The notes under the pieces were generated by a model. The model was not told the origin of the DNA and ran no database searches. It saw nothing but the letters and a program-made list of their open reading frames with translations. A program made the translations under genes and the position numbers. Of a stretch of DNA of 64,000 bases, positions 1 through 9,386 are shown piece after piece (position 1 is the stretch's first letter; each line of letters begins with the position of its first letter). This DNA comes from an uncultured Roseobacter sp. (GTDB lineage: Bacteria > Pseudomonadota > Alphaproteobacteria > Rhodobacterales > Rhodobacteraceae): contig NZ_CANLNE010000003.1 of the NCBI RefSeq assembly GCF_947492555.1, forward strand, positions 620,001 to 684,000. Reading direction: 5' to 3'.

Positions 1-36
1 CCAAAACCTTCTGCCCTTATTGTTTAAGGGAAAGGT

Positions 37-243
37 TTAGGCCGCGTCGTCTTCCAGATCAATCTCTTCTGTGAGCGCAACCACTTCTTTGTCGTCATAG
101 TGACCGCAGGCGGCACAGACGTGGTGCGGGCGCTTCAGCTCGCCGCAGTTGGTGCATTCGTTCGGGTTTGCCGCAACCAGGGAATCATGCGCGCGACGGT
201 TGTTGCGGCGCGATTTGGAGACTTTGTTCTGTTGAACAGCCAT
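37..243 (-). CDS. rpmF: 50S ribosomal protein L32
   Basis: Small basic protein of the large ribosomal subunit, 68 residues, the usual length for the family. The N-terminus is rich in Lys and Arg ([12 protein letters not shown]). Two CxxC pairs at C30/C33 and C43/C46 make the zinc-ribbon form of L32, so this copy should bind zinc. The acidic C-terminal tail is typical of alphaproteobacterial L32. It lies downstream of a yceD-like gene on the same strand, the usual partner, but here an alpha/beta hydrolase gene sits between them. plsX and fabH, which often follow, would lie beyond the left edge. Confidence 0.97.
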   Translation of the reverse strand: MAVQQNKVSKSRRNNRRAHDSLVAANPNECTNCGELKRPHHVCAACGHYDDKEVVALTEEIDLEDDAA

Positions 244-421
244 TGTCTTGGGCCTTTTGTCATTCGGGGCCGGGCGCGCAAACGGGCGCGGGGCCGGGTT
301 TCAATTCAGTTCCCAGTCTTCGGGTGTGACGTGCGTTTAGGCCCAAGCCCGGCACTTGTCCAACCCTATTTGGGTGAGCGGCGCAAAATACTGCGATTGC
401 GCGGTGGTGCAAGCGGTTTTT

Positions 422-1195
422 TTACCTGTTTTGCAAGGTCTGCGCCGTGGCTGGCAGATTGCCGTTGATATGCGCTTTGACGAACCCGGCAAAGAGTTTC
501 GGGTCTTCGCCCGCCCAGCCATGCCCAAGACCCTCTGCCGTGGCGGAGACGCTGCCGGGAAAGCACTCTTTGAAGACGTCCAGACCGTCTACGATGAGCG
601 CGTGTTCCCGCGACCCGGCCACGAAAGCCAGACGGGTTCCCGGTTGTGGGGGCGTTTTGGAGAGGTTGAAATCGACAACTTCATTGGTGGCGCGTCGAAA
701 GGCGGCAGGACGGGTCCGGGCGGCTGCAGCCACAAACCCATCAACATCCGCATTTGCCCCCATCATGCGGGCGGTGCGCCGGGCCATGAAGGGGCGCGGC
801 GCCAGCGGCGCCATGACGGTCGACATGAGCTTCATCATCCCTTTGTTCGGCATATCACCGGGGTGGATACCGCTGAACAGGGCCGAGGCGCAAAGCTGGG
901 GATGCTGCATCACCATCTGCACCCCCACATAGGACCCCAGCGACAGGCCCACGAGATGCACCTCCGCGCCAGCCGCCAGCCGCTCGATCTCCTCGGCAGC
1001 CTGATCGGCGCTATCCTGCAGCGACACCCACGGGACATCGCGGCTTTGCCCATGGCCGGGCAAATCGATCAGCAGAATGCGGTAGTCCGGCAATGCGGCG
1101 GCCACGTCCCGCCACATCCATGAACTGATGCCAACGGCATGCAGAAAGGCAATGATCGGCGCATCCTGGGGACCTTGAAGGGATGTGTGCAGCAC
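422..1195 (-). CDS. alpha/beta hydrolase
   Basis: Alpha/beta-hydrolase-fold enzyme of unknown substrate, about 257 residues. The oxyanion-hole region (FLHAVGISSWMW), the nucleophile elbow GLSLGS and a C-terminal GLGHGW carrying the likely catalytic His are visible, so a Ser-His-acid triad is expected. It resembles 3-oxoadipate enol-lactonase and proline iminopeptidase-like hydrolases, but the exact reaction cannot be named. The open frame extends to a TTG at 1219. I prefer the GTG at 1195 because AAGGAAA lies at a good distance upstream. It lies between the yceD-like gene and rpmF on the same strand, leaving 178 bases before rpmF. Confidence 0.85.
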   Translation of the reverse strand: MLHTSLQGPQDAPIIAFLHAVGISSWMWRDVAAALPDYRILLIDLPGHGQSRDVPWVSLQDSADQAAEEIERLAAGAEVHLVGLSLGSYVGVQMVMQHPQLCASALFSGIHPGDMPNKGMMKLMSTVMAPLAPRPFMARRTARMMGANADVDGFVAAAARTRPAAFRRATNEVVDFNLSKTPPQPGTRLAFVAGSREHALIVDGLDVFKECFPGSVSATAEGLGHGWAGEDPKLFAGFVKAHINGNLPATAQTLQNR

Positions 1196-1260
1196 GGGCG
1201 CTTTCCTTTTGGGGATCAAGGCGAAACCGGCGTGTGGGGTCTGCGCCGGTGCAGGGCGGG

Positions 1261-1818
1261 TCAGTCCTTGGACGTCTTGTCCAATTGCGCCTTGAGACCC
1301 GCCAGCCCGGCGAAGGGGCGGGCGTCTTCATCGCGCATCGGCGTCACACCCGGCTCAGCGTAGACGGTTTCGCCCAGTTCGGCGCCGTCACTGCGCGGAT
1401 AGAGCGGCAGCGCCAGAACCAGCGCCTCAATCATCACCTGCTCGGGGTCGATCCACTGGCCCAGCGGCTCCGTGGTGTCATCCTCGGGCATCTCGACCTC
1501 CGGGGCGTCGATTTCTTCGTATTGCGCCAGATACATCCGTTCCACCGGCACATCGATCCGTGTCGTGACAGGCTCCAGCGTGACGCTGCAGGGCTGCACG
1601 ACGGTTGCGCCAAGCGTGCCCTTCAGCCGCCAGTCGGCCCCGCCCTGGGCCGCGACCTCGCCGGAGAAGGACAGTTTGCGCAGGCCCAGCAGATCCAGTT
1701 CTGTGGCGATGGCCTTTAGTGCCGCGGCATCGGGGCGCAGAGAAAAGGAGGTGCTGCTGTTCTGATTGAGGTCCGCGACGCGCAATGCGCCGGCGCTCGG
1801 AGAGGATTGCTTGGCCAT
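1261..1818 (-). CDS. YceD/DUF177 family protein
   Basis: DUF177 (YceD) protein, 185 residues. In many bacteria this gene sits directly upstream of rpmF and has been linked to 23S rRNA and L32 metabolism. The sequence shows the family pattern: an N-terminal half with a single conserved Cys (VVQPCSVTLEPV) and an acidic stretch (EEIDAPEVEMPEDD) followed by PLGQWIDPEQVMIEALVLALPLYPR. The ATG at 1818 gives the normal family length; the frame is open to 2049 but that extension is not conserved-looking. The hydrolase gene starts about 65 bases downstream, so co-transcription with the hydrolase and rpmF is likely. Confidence 0.9.
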   Translation of the reverse strand: MAKQSSPSAGALRVADLNQNSSTSFSLRPDAAALKAIATELDLLGLRKLSFSGEVAAQGGADWRLKGTLGATVVQPCSVTLEPVTTRIDVPVERMYLAQYEEIDAPEVEMPEDDTTEPLGQWIDPEQVMIEALVLALPLYPRSDGAELGETVYAEPGVTPMRDEDARPFAGLAGLKAQLDKTSKD

Positions 1819-1905
1819 GAGATACTTTCGTTTCTTGAACCATGGGCGGTGCATGGTGTAAGCGAGATAAAAGCCGCGACGCACAAGGGCAAGAGGGCAG
1901 GTTAA

Positions 1906-2388
1906 ATGGGTATCACGAAGACGGTTATCGGGGCCATGCCCAAAGCCACGCGCTGGGGTGCGGTGGCGCTTGTCTGCCTGAGCCTGTCCGCCTGTGCCGC
2001 GCGCTATCGCGATCACGGCTACATCCCGCCGCCCGAAGATCTTGAGCAAATTGTTGTTGGTATCGACACGCGGGCCAGCGTCGAAGAGACGCTTGGCTCG
2101 GCCTCTTCCAGATCCGTCGTGGACGAGGGTAGTATTTTCTTCGTACGCAGCCGTATCCGGACATTTGCCATGCTGGCCCCCGAGGTGGTGGAACGCGAAG
2201 TGCTGGCCATCAGCTTTGACGGCAACGATGTCGTCTCCAACGTCGAAACCTTCGGGTTGGAGCGGGGACAGGTGGTGCCGTTGACTCGCCGGGTGACAAG
2301 CTCCGGGGTGCGGGACGTGACCTTCCTGCGTCAGCTTCTGGGCAACCTGGGCCGGTTTACACCGGGTAACCTCGGCATCGACAACTAG
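1906..2388 (+). CDS. bamE: outer membrane assembly lipoprotein BamE/SmpA
   Basis: SmpA/OmlA-family lipoprotein, 160 residues, an accessory subunit of the BAM complex that inserts beta-barrel proteins into the outer membrane. The hydrophobic signal sequence ends in a lipobox LSAC with Cys30 as the acylated residue, so the mature protein is anchored in the outer membrane facing the periplasm. The BamE core is seen as LEQIVVGIDTRASVEETLGSAS followed by beta strands (SIFFVRSRIRTFA, REVLAISFDGNDVVSNVETF). It is divergent from the yceD-like gene, sharing an 87-base intergenic region. Gene order next to yceD-rpmF is common in Rhodobacterales. Confidence 0.92.
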   Translation: MGITKTVIGAMPKATRWGAVALVCLSLSACAARYRDHGYIPPPEDLEQIVVGIDTRASVEETLGSASSRSVVDEGSIFFVRSRIRTFAMLAPEVVEREVLAISFDGNDVVSNVETFGLERGQVVPLTRRVTSSGVRDVTFLRQLLGNLGRFTPGNLGIDN

Positions 2389-2458
2389 AATTTGTCATGC
2401 GCGCTTTAAAAATGCTGTGCTAGAAGCCTGGTATCAGAATGCCGTGCCGGAGGCCGCA

Positions 2459-3184
2459 ATGATATCGCTGACAAAAGGCCGCTACACCGCACGGGTGGCA
2501 TCATCGATCGGGGACATCGAAGCCGCCCAGACCCTCAGAGCCCGGTGTTTCGGCCTGTCAGTGGATCGCGATTCGGATGCTTTTGACGCCTGCTGCGCAC
2601 ATATTCTGATTGAAGACGGGGACAACCGGGCGTTGGTGTGTACCTTCCGTATGCAGGAACTGACCGGCGCGGATGTCTCCGCCAGCTACGCCGCGCAGTA
2701 TTATGAGCTCTCCGCGCTGGAAGCCTTCGAGGGACGCATGGTCGAAATGGGTCGGTTCTGCATTGACCCGGATGTGCGCGATCCCGACATCCTGCGCGTC
2801 GCCTGGGCGGCGATGACGGCCTATGTGGACGATCACGATGTGCAGTTGCTCTTTGGCTGCTCGTCTTTTGCGGGGACGGAAACGGCGGCCTATCTGGATG
2901 CCTTTGCCATGCTCAAGGCGCGCCACCTTGCGCCCAAACGCTGGTTGCCGCGGGTGAAGGCGCCGGACGTCTTCCGCTTTGCCGCGCGGTTGCGGCGCAA
3001 ACCCGATCTGAAAAAGGCGATGGCGCACATGCCGCCCTTGTTGCGGACCTACCTGCTGATGGGGGGCTGGGTCAGCGATCACGCGGTGGTGGACCGTCAG
3101 ATGAACACGCTGCATGTCTTCACCGGGGTGGAGATTGGCGCGATCCCGGCGGCCCGCAAGCGGCTGCTGCGGGCGCTCGCCTGA
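2459..3184 (+). CDS. olsB: L-ornithine N(alpha)-acyltransferase
   Basis: GNAT-fold acyltransferase of the OlsB/hemolysin-like family, 241 residues. OlsB transfers a 3-hydroxyacyl chain from acyl carrier protein to ornithine, giving the lyso-ornithine lipid precursor. Family features include the N-terminal LRARCFGL, the VEMGRFCIDPDVRDPDILRVAWAAM block and the LFGCSSFAGT segment. The ATG at 2459 follows a CCGGAGG ribosome site; an upstream ATG at 2417 has none. The partner olsA, which adds the second acyl chain and is often adjacent, is not next to it here. An ABC-F gene follows after 85 bases. Confidence 0.88.
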   Translation: MISLTKGRYTARVASSIGDIEAAQTLRARCFGLSVDRDSDAFDACCAHILIEDGDNRALVCTFRMQELTGADVSASYAAQYYELSALEAFEGRMVEMGRFCIDPDVRDPDILRVAWAAMTAYVDDHDVQLLFGCSSFAGTETAAYLDAFAMLKARHLAPKRWLPRVKAPDVFRFAARLRRKPDLKKAMAHMPPLLRTYLLMGGWVSDHAVVDRQMNTLHVFTGVEIGAIPAARKRLLRALA

Positions 3185-3269
3185 GGTTTTGCGCGCCACG
3201 TGGCGAAATTTTCCGCATCGGGAAACCGGATACGTTGACCTCACCCCGGATGCGGCATAGCTGCGGGGC

Positions 3270-5078
3270 ATGGTACGTGTCCCTCTTTTGCAGTTGAATG
3301 ATATCTCCCTGACCTTCGGCGGCGATCCCGTCTTTGAGGGTCTCGACCTCGTGGTACAGCCGGGCGACCGGATGGCGTTGGTGGGGCGCAACGGGTCCGG
3401 GAAATCGACGCTGATGAAGGTGATGTCCGGGCTGGTGGAGCCCGACAGGGGGGAGGTCACGCCGGGGCCGGGTGTGTCCGTGGGATATATGGAGCAGGAG
3501 CCTGATCTGTCGGGGTTCGACACCTTGGGGGCCTTTGCCGCCCACGGGTTGGAGCCCTCCGAGATGTATCTGGTCGAACGCGCGGGCGAGGGGTTGAAGT
3601 TCGATCCCGCCCGCCCGGTCGAAACGGCCAGCGGCGGGGAGCGACGCCGGGCGGCGCTGGCGCGTCTGATGGCGCGCGAACCGGATCTGATGCTGCTGGA
3701 TGAGCCCACCAACCATCTGGATATCGAGGCCATCGCCTGGCTGGAAAATGAACTCAAGCAAAGCCGCAAGGGCTATGTGATCATCAGCCACGACCGCGCG
3801 TTCCTGCGCGCGCTGACCCGCGCCACGCTCTGGGTTGACCGGGGGGCCGTGCGGCGGCAGGAAAAGGGTTTTGCCGATTTCGAGGAATGGCGCGATACGG
3901 TCTGGGATGAGGAAGACACCCAGCGGCACAAGTTGAACCGCAAGATCAAGGCCGAAGCGCGGTGGGCCGTCGAAGGCATTTCCGCCCGGCGCAAACGCAA
4001 TCAGGGGCGTGTGCGGGCGCTGCAGGACCTGCGCGCCGAACGGGCGGCCCAGATCAAAAGGCAGGGCACGGCGGCCATGGCGCTGGATGCAGGCCCCAAA
4101 TCCGGTCGCAAGGTCATTGAGGCCACGGATATCAGCAAGTCCTTTGGTGACAAGGCGATTCTCAAGCCCTTCTCAATCACCGTGCAGCGGGGTGATCGCA
4201 TCGCGCTGGTGGGGCCGAACGGCGTGGGCAAAACCACCCTGCTGAACATGCTGATCGGCAAGGAAGCGCCGGATGCGGGTACGATCAAGCTGGGCACCAA
4301 TCTGGAACTGGCGCTCTTCGATCAGGCGCGCGCGCAGCTGGATCCGGAGATGAGCCTCTGGGACAGTCTGACCGGCGACCCGGAGATGCGCGTCTCGGGC
4401 AAGGCCGATCAGGTGATGGTGCGGGGGCAGCCGAAACATGTGGTGGGCTACCTCAAGGAGTTTCTCTTCGACGAGGCACAGGCCCGTGCGCCGGTACGGG
4501 CCCTGTCAGGGGGCGAAAAGGCCCGGCTGCTGCTGGCGCGGATCATGGCGCGGCCCAGCAACCTACTGGTGCTCGACGAACCGACCAATGATCTGGACGT
4601 GGAAACGCTCGATTTAATGCAGGAACTGCTGGGCACCTATGATGGCACCGTCCTGCTGGTCAGCCACGACCGCGACTTTCTCGACCGCGTGGCAGCAACG
4701 ACGATTGCCATGGAAGGTGATGGCAAGGCGACAATCTACGCCGGCGGGTGGAGCGATTATCTGCGCCAGCGGGGTCAGGATGATTTCGCCGGCAGCGTTG
4801 TGAAACCCAAATCGAGCACGTCGTCGGAGAAGCCCAAACCCGCTGCAAAATCCGGGCTCAGCTTTACCGAAAAGCACCGGCTGGAGGCCTTGCCTGCAGA
4901 GATTGAGCGGTTGGAAGCCGAGATCGCCAAGCTCGAAGAGCTGTTGGGGAATCCGGCGCTTTTCACCGACCACCCAGTGAAATTCCAGAAGGCAACCGAT
5001 GCGCTGGTCGAACGGCATGAAAAGCTTAGTGCCGCAGAAGAGGAATGGCTGATGCTTGAGGAAAAGGCGAGCGCCTAG
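3270..5078 (+). CDS. uup: ABC-F family ATPase, Uup type
   Basis: Soluble twin-ATPase of the ABC-F family, 602 residues, with no membrane segments. First cassette: Walker A GRNGSGKST at 39-47, signature SGGERRRAALA and Walker [11 protein letters not shown]. Second cassette: GPNGVGKTT near 314, LSGGEKARLLLA and VLDEPTNDLD. Between the cassettes is the charged interdomain linker (about 190-265) typical of the family. A C-terminal coiled coil (FTEKHRLEALPAEIERLEAEIAKLEELLG) is the mark of the Uup subgroup, which binds DNA or ribosomes and is linked to transposon excision and ribosome rescue. Its 3' end overlaps the convergent SDR gene by four bases. Confidence 0.9.
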   Translation: MVRVPLLQLNDISLTFGGDPVFEGLDLVVQPGDRMALVGRNGSGKSTLMKVMSGLVEPDRGEVTPGPGVSVGYMEQEPDLSGFDTLGAFAAHGLEPSEMYLVERAGEGLKFDPARPVETASGGERRRAALARLMAREPDLMLLDEPTNHLDIEAIAWLENELKQSRKGYVIISHDRAFLRALTRATLWVDRGAVRRQEKGFADFEEWRDTVWDEEDTQRHKLNRKIKAEARWAVEGISARRKRNQGRVRALQDLRAERAAQIKRQGTAAMALDAGPKSGRKVIEATDISKSFGDKAILKPFSITVQRGDRIALVGPNGVGKTTLLNMLIGKEAPDAGTIKLGTNLELALFDQARAQLDPEMSLWDSLTGDPEMRVSGKADQVMVRGQPKHVVGYLKEFLFDEAQARAPVRALSGGEKARLLLARIMARPSNLLVLDEPTNDLDVETLDLMQELLGTYDGTVLLVSHDRDFLDRVAATTIAMEGDGKATIYAGGWSDYLRQRGQDDFAGSVVKPKSSTSSEKPKPAAKSGLSFTEKHRLEALPAEIERLEAEIAKLEELLGNPALFTDHPVKFQKATDALVERHEKLSAAEEEWLMLEEKASA

Positions 5079-5830
5079 CGCATCCGCAGGGCACCATCGA
5101 TGCGGATCACCTCGCCGTTGAGGTAGCCCGCCTGCACGATGAACCCGGCCAGGGCGGCGAATTCCGCCGGGTCCCCCAGGCGTGGGGGGCAGGGCACATC
5201 GGCGGCCAATCCGGCCTGCACCTCTTCACCCAGCCCGGCCAGCATCGGCGTCATGAAAATGCCCGGCGCGATGGTCATCACCCGAATGCCCAGCTTGGAG
5301 AGGTCCCGCGCCATGGGCAGGCAGAGCCCGACAACTCCGCCCTTGGAGGCGGCATACGCGGTCTGTCCCTTTTGCCCGTCATAGGCGGCGATAGAGGCGG
5401 TGTTGATGATCACGCCCCGCGCCCCATCCGGTGCCGGATCGTTTTCCTGTATCGCTTCTGCGGCCAGCCGCGCCACGTTGAAGGTGCCGACCAGATTGAT
5501 GTCGATGGTGCGCTGGAAGAGCGGCAGGGGGTGCGGACCGTCGCGCCCGACCGTTTTTGCGGCATCCGCGATCCCGGCGCAATTCACCGCCGTGGTGATC
5601 CGGCCCATTTTCTCCTTGGCGAAGGCGATTGCCGCCTGCACCGATGCCTCACCCGTCACATCCGTTTGGACAAAATGCCCGCCGATCTCTGACGCCACGG
5701 CCTCGCCGCGCGCCGCATCCCGGTCAAAGAGTGTGACGGCGGCCCCCTGTGCCGCAAAATGCCGGGCGGTGGCTTCCCCCAGACCAGAAGCCCCTCCGGT
5801 CACAACGGCGGCTGTGTTGCTCAGCGGCAT
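5075..5830 (-). CDS. SDR-family 3-hydroxyacyl-CoA dehydrogenase-like oxidoreductase
   Basis: Classical short-chain dehydrogenase, 251 residues. The Rossmann dinucleotide motif TGGASGLG is at 11-18, CAGIADA marks the NAG position, and the catalytic set is Ser146, Tyr159 and Lys163 in YAASK. The sequence, including FQRTIDINLVGTFNVARLAAEAI, resembles type II 3-hydroxyacyl-CoA dehydrogenase (HSD17B10-like), which oxidises 3-hydroxyacyl-CoA with NAD, for example in branched-chain fatty acid breakdown. Substrate choice is inferred from overall similarity only. Start codon ATG at 5830 has GAGGGAAG upstream. Transcribed alone, convergent with uup. Confidence 0.88.
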   Translation of the reverse strand: MPLSNTAAVVTGGASGLGEATARHFAAQGAAVTLFDRDAARGEAVASEIGGHFVQTDVTGEASVQAAIAFAKEKMGRITTAVNCAGIADAAKTVGRDGPHPLPLFQRTIDINLVGTFNVARLAAEAIQENDPAPDGARGVIINTASIAAYDGQKGQTAYAASKGGVVGLCLPMARDLSKLGIRVMTIAPGIFMTPMLAGLGEEVQAGLAADVPCPPRLGDPAEFAALAGFIVQAGYLNGEVIRIDGALRMR

Positions 5831-5887
5831 GGTGCTTCCCTCATGATTTGAACGTATGTTCAGTTAACCATGCGGCACGCAGCCTGT

Positions 5888-6781
5888 CTAGCCGCTCTGC
5901 ATCAGCCTGCGGTCCAGTCGCGCAAGCGGGCGGAGTAGGGAAGTGAGGGGTGGCCACCATAGCCAGGTGCCGCCAAGCCGGTGCGGCAGCGCCCCAGTGC
6001 CCAGTTTGAACCGCGCCAGCCCCGCGTTCTCTTCGGTGTCGAAGGTGCCGAGTTCCAGCTGCTGCACGCCCTTGGATCTGGCCCATCGGATGGCCGACCA
6101 CAACAGCAGCGTATGGGCGGAGGTAAGGCGACCAGACGCTCGCGTATGGCCAATGTGGTAGGTTGCCCCGGTGCCATGTCGCAGGATCAGCAGCGCCGCC
6201 ACCGGTTCGCGCCCCCAGAACGCGGTAAAGAGTTTGGCTTGGCCCGGGTTGGCCCGCCCATAGGCCAGGGTCAGCGCCAGCGGCCAGCTGCGATAACCCC
6301 GCTGGTGCCGCTGGACCAGATCGGCCTGCAGCATCCAGTGACCCGGATCGTCGGGCATGTTCTGGCGGGTGACACGCAGTTTCTGAGATTGTGCGTGGCG
6401 CAGCCGGTTGCGCCATTTCTGGTGCAGCCCGGCAAACAACGTCGTTTCATCCGGTGTCACATCCAGCCGGGCAATGGTGCTGGGGCTGACCAGGGGCAGA
6501 GCACCGATCCGGTTGAGCGGCATCGGGCGTTCCGGGGCCAGCAATACCGGCCCCCTGACCTTCATGCCGCGCGCCAAGTCTCGCAATGTCTCGGGCGTTT
6601 CGGCACCGGGGCGGGTGATCATGTGAACCGGCAGAGGGCCGATTTTCCGGTGCAGCGCCAGCGTGCCATCCTCCAGCCGCAGAGGCGGTGTTCCGAGCGC
6701 GTTCAGCGCCCGCGCAAAGGCATCACTTTGCTGTAAAGGGGAGGGGTCGGAGGCAGGGGCGGCATCAAACATGACCTGCAT
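5888..6781 (-). CDS. GNAT/FemAB-like N-acyltransferase
   Basis: Protein of 297 residues with the layout of the BioF2/FemAB-like acetyltransferase group. A variable N-terminal half is followed by KWRNRLRHAQSQKLRVT (near 120-137), the usual start of the C-terminal GNAT domain, and by LTSAHTLLLWSAIRWARSKGVQQLELGTFDTEENAGLARFKLG at the acyl-CoA binding end. This GVxxLDLG...NxGLxRFK pattern is characteristic of the group. The substrate is unknown. An in-frame ATG at 6772 is an alternative start. It is separated by 57 bases from the SDR gene downstream and is divergent from the small 43-residue membrane peptide gene. Confidence 0.75.
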   Translation of the reverse strand: MQVMFDAAPASDPSPLQQSDAFARALNALGTPPLRLEDGTLALHRKIGPLPVHMITRPGAETPETLRDLARGMKVRGPVLLAPERPMPLNRIGALPLVSPSTIARLDVTPDETTLFAGLHQKWRNRLRHAQSQKLRVTRQNMPDDPGHWMLQADLVQRHQRGYRSWPLALTLAYGRANPGQAKLFTAFWGREPVAALLILRHGTGATYHIGHTRASGRLTSAHTLLLWSAIRWARSKGVQQLELGTFDTEENAGLARFKLGTGALPHRLGGTWLWWPPLTSLLRPLARLDRRLMQSG

Positions 6782-6818
6782 TAACTGTCCGGAAACCTAA
6801 ATCCGGGTTAATGGCACC

Positions 6819-6950
6819 ATGAAAAAAACGGTCCAAGGCATTGCTGCCCCCGCCCCGCGCATGACAAAAACCACGGCTTTCCTGATCGCAACCGGGCTCT
6901 CCATCCCGGTCTTCGCCATCCTGACCCTGATCGATTGGCTCTGGCTTTAA
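6819..6950 (+). CDS. small single-pass membrane peptide (43 aa)
   Basis: Short frame that starts at ATG 6819, is 43 codons long and ends TAA. The N-terminus is basic and polar ([19 protein letters not shown]) and the rest is one hydrophobic helix ([20 protein letters not shown]) closing with WLWL. This is a sensible topology for a small inner-membrane peptide. It overlaps the 3' end of tyrS by three bases in a convergent arrangement and lies divergent from the GNAT gene. No function is recognised. An internal ATG at residue 15 could also be the start. Support is the clean membrane topology and tight packing against tyrS, not similarity. Confidence 0.45.
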   Translation: MKKTVQGIAAPAPRMTKTTAFLIATGLSIPVFAILTLIDWLWL

Positions 6951-8197
6951 GCCAGTTGCACCAAGGCGTGCCGCTTCTTGCCCGCGCTCAGCTTGATCGG
7001 GCTGGAAAGTGCGCCCGCATCGATCATCAGACCCGCATTGGTCAGCGGCTGATCGTCCAGCCGCGCGCCGTTCTCGGCAATCAGACGTTTGGCCTCCTTG
7101 CCTGATCCTGCCAGACCTGACTTCACGATCAGCTGCACGATCGAAATACCATCCCCCACATCGGAGGCGCTGAGCGTCAGGGTGGGCAGGTCGTCGCCGA
7201 CACCACCTTTTTCAAAGACTTCGCGCGCCGTGGCCTCGGCCGCTGCCGCCGCATCTGTCCCGTGCAAAAGTGTCGTCACCTCATTGGCAAGACGCACTTT
7301 GGCCGCGTTGATTTCCGACCCTTCGAGCGCGCCGAGACGGTCGCATTCCGCGACCGGTAACTCGGTGTAGAGCTTGAGAAAACGTCCCACATCGGCATCC
7401 GTGGTGTTGCGCCAGAACTGCCAGAATTCATAAGGCGACAGCATATCGCCATTCAGCCAGACGGCACCGCTTTGCGATTTGCCCATCTTCTTGCCATCGG
7501 ACGTGGTGAGCAGGGGCGAGGTCAGGCCGTAAACTTCGCCCTCGATCACCCGGCGCGTCAGGTCGATCCCGTTGACGATATTGCCCCATTGATCCGACCC
7601 CCCCATCTGCAGAATGCAGCCATAACGACGGTGCAGCTCCATGAAGTCATAGGCCTGCAGGATCATGTAGTTGAATTCCAGGAAGGACAGCGATTGCTCC
7701 CGGTCAAGCCGGGATTTCACGCTCTCGAAGGACAGCATCCGGTTGATCGAGAAATGCCGCCCGATGTCGCGCAGGAAATCGAGGTAGTTCAGATCATCCA
7801 GCCATTCGGCATTGTTGATCATCATCGCATCCGTCGGGCCGTCGCCGTAAGTCAGGTAAGCGGAAAACACCCGCTTGATCCCCGCGATATTGTCATCGAT
7901 GGACTGCGCGTCAAGCAACGGGCGCTCATCAGCGCGAAAGGATGGATCGCCCACCTTGGTGGTGCCGCCCCCCATCAGCGTGATCGGCTTGCCACCGGTT
8001 TTCTGCAACCAGCGCAGCATCATGATCTGGATCAGTGAGCCCACGTGCAGCGACTTGGCCGTGGCATCAAAACCGATGTACCCCGGTTGCCCACCTTTCA
8101 GCAGCGCGTCGTCCAGCCCCTGATAATCGGTGCAGTCGGCCAGAAAGCCACGCTCCATCATCACAGCGACGAAATCGGATTTGGGATGGTAGGTCAT
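6947..8197 (-). CDS. tyrS: tyrosyl-tRNA synthetase
   Basis: Class I aminoacyl-tRNA synthetase that charges tRNA-Tyr, 416 residues. The HIGH-type ATP site reads HVGS at 51-54 and the KMSKS-type loop reads KMGKS at 237-241. The tyrosine pocket segment [17 protein letters not shown] is intact. The C-terminal S4-like RNA-binding domain follows ([30 protein letters not shown]). The ATG at 8197 gives the normal length; the open frame upstream runs into the divergent anmK leader and is ignored. It shares a 94-base divergent promoter region with anmK. Confidence 0.96.
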   Translation of the reverse strand: MTYHPKSDFVAVMMERGFLADCTDYQGLDDALLKGGQPGYIGFDATAKSLHVGSLIQIMMLRWLQKTGGKPITLMGGGTTKVGDPSFRADERPLLDAQSIDDNIAGIKRVFSAYLTYGDGPTDAMMINNAEWLDDLNYLDFLRDIGRHFSINRMLSFESVKSRLDREQSLSFLEFNYMILQAYDFMELHRRYGCILQMGGSDQWGNIVNGIDLTRRVIEGEVYGLTSPLLTTSDGKKMGKSQSGAVWLNGDMLSPYEFWQFWRNTTDADVGRFLKLYTELPVAECDRLGALEGSEINAAKVRLANEVTTLLHGTDAAAAAEATAREVFEKGGVGDDLPTLTLSASDVGDGISIVQLIVKSGLAGSGKEAKRLIAENGARLDDQPLTNAGLMIDAGALSSPIKLSAGKKRHALVQLA

Positions 8198-8291
8198 CTT
8201 GCTTGCTCTCGGCTGGAATTGCGCCCACTCTATAGGCGGTGAGCAGGCAAAGGAAAAGGCTTTGAAAAGGCCCATAGAGAAAACCGGAGAC

Positions 8292-9386
8292 ATGACCGCT
8301 CTGGGCGCGATGAGCGGCACATCGCTTGATGGGGTGGATGCCGCCGTGGTGATCACCGACGGCCACCGGATCAACGGGTTCGGCGCGACCTCGTATCGCG
8401 CCTATGGCAAAGACGAACAGACCGTGCTGCGGGCGGGGCTCGGCCATTGGTCCGGATCTGCGGTCGACGCCGCGACGGACGTTGTCGAGCAGGCGCATTT
8501 GGCGCTTCTGGAAAGCTTTGATGCGATCGATCTGGTCGGTTTTCACGGCCAGACCTTGGCCCATGCCCCGCGCACCCGTGGCACTTTGCAGGTCGGCGAT
8601 GGCGCGTGGCTGGCACAGGCGCTCGACACCCCGGTGGTCTGGGATTTTCGCAGCGCGGATGTCGATCTCGGGGGCGAAGGTGCGCCGCTGGCGCCGTTTT
8701 TTCACTTCGCCTGCGCGCACCACATCGGGGCCACGGAACCGCTTGCTTTTCTGAACCTCGGCGGGGTGGGCAACCTCACCTATGTGGACCCCGCATTGGA
8801 TCGCCCGGAAGACCCCGGTGCATTGCTGGCCTTTGACACCGGCCCGGCAAATGCCCCTCTGAACGATCTGCTGCAACACCGTTTGGGTCTTGCCTATGAC
8901 GAGGGCGGCAAGATCGCGCGGCGCGGAACCGTGGAGCAGGGCGCGTTGGAGTTGTTCCTGGCCGAACCCTATTTTGCCCGTATCCCGCCCAAGTCACTAG
9001 ACAGGAATGATTTTTCCGAAATGGTCGCGCTGGTCGGAGAGTTGTGCGATGCCGATGCTGCCGCAACTCTGACCGCGATGTGCGCGGCAGGGGTGGCCGA
9101 AGGGGTGCGGCATTGCCCACAACCTCCCGCGCGTATTCTCGTGACCGGGGGCGGGCGGCACAATCCGGTGCTGATGCAGATGCTGGCCGTTTCGCTCGAC
9201 TGCCCTGTTGGGCCTGTCGAAGACGTCGGGCTGGACGGCGATATGCTGGAGGCTCAGGCCTTTGCCTATCTGGCGGTGCGGGTGGCGCGCGGGCTGCCAA
9301 CCTCTTGTCCCGGCACGACCGGGGTACGGGCTGCCGTGGGGGGCGGTACGTTGAGTTGGCCGCAAGCCACGGATATCGCGGTCTAA
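8292..9386 (+). CDS. anmK: anhydro-N-acetylmuramic acid kinase
   Basis: Sugar kinase of the ASKHA fold, 364 residues. AnmK opens and phosphorylates 1,6-anhydro-MurNAc, a product of peptidoglycan turnover, feeding cell-wall recycling in the cytoplasm. The N-terminal [15 protein letters not shown] is diagnostic. Also seen are [52 protein letters not shown] and the C-terminal [13 protein letters not shown] with [15 protein letters not shown]. The ATG at 8292 follows CCGGAGA. Divergent from tyrS, as in many Rhodobacterales. The 3' end overlaps the cupin gene by four bases on the opposite strand. Confidence 0.95.
   Translation: MTALGAMSGTSLDGVDAAVVITDGHRINGFGATSYRAYGKDEQTVLRAGLGHWSGSAVDAATDVVEQAHLALLESFDAIDLVGFHGQTLAHAPRTRGTLQVGDGAWLAQALDTPVVWDFRSADVDLGGEGAPLAPFFHFACAHHIGATEPLAFLNLGGVGNLTYVDPALDRPEDPGALLAFDTGPANAPLNDLLQHRLGLAYDEGGKIARRGTVEQGALELFLAEPYFARIPPKSLDRNDFSEMVALVGELCDADAAATLTAMCAAGVAEGVRHCPQPPARILVTGGGRHNPVLMQMLAVSLDCPVGPVEDVGLDGDMLEAQAFAYLAVRVARGLPTSCPGTTGVRAAVGGGTLSWPQATDIAV

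Noticed and set aside
2558-3769. Antisense frame of 403 codons across olsB and uup
   Set aside because: Covers two well-supported genes on the other strand and is Ser/Arg-rich without motifs.
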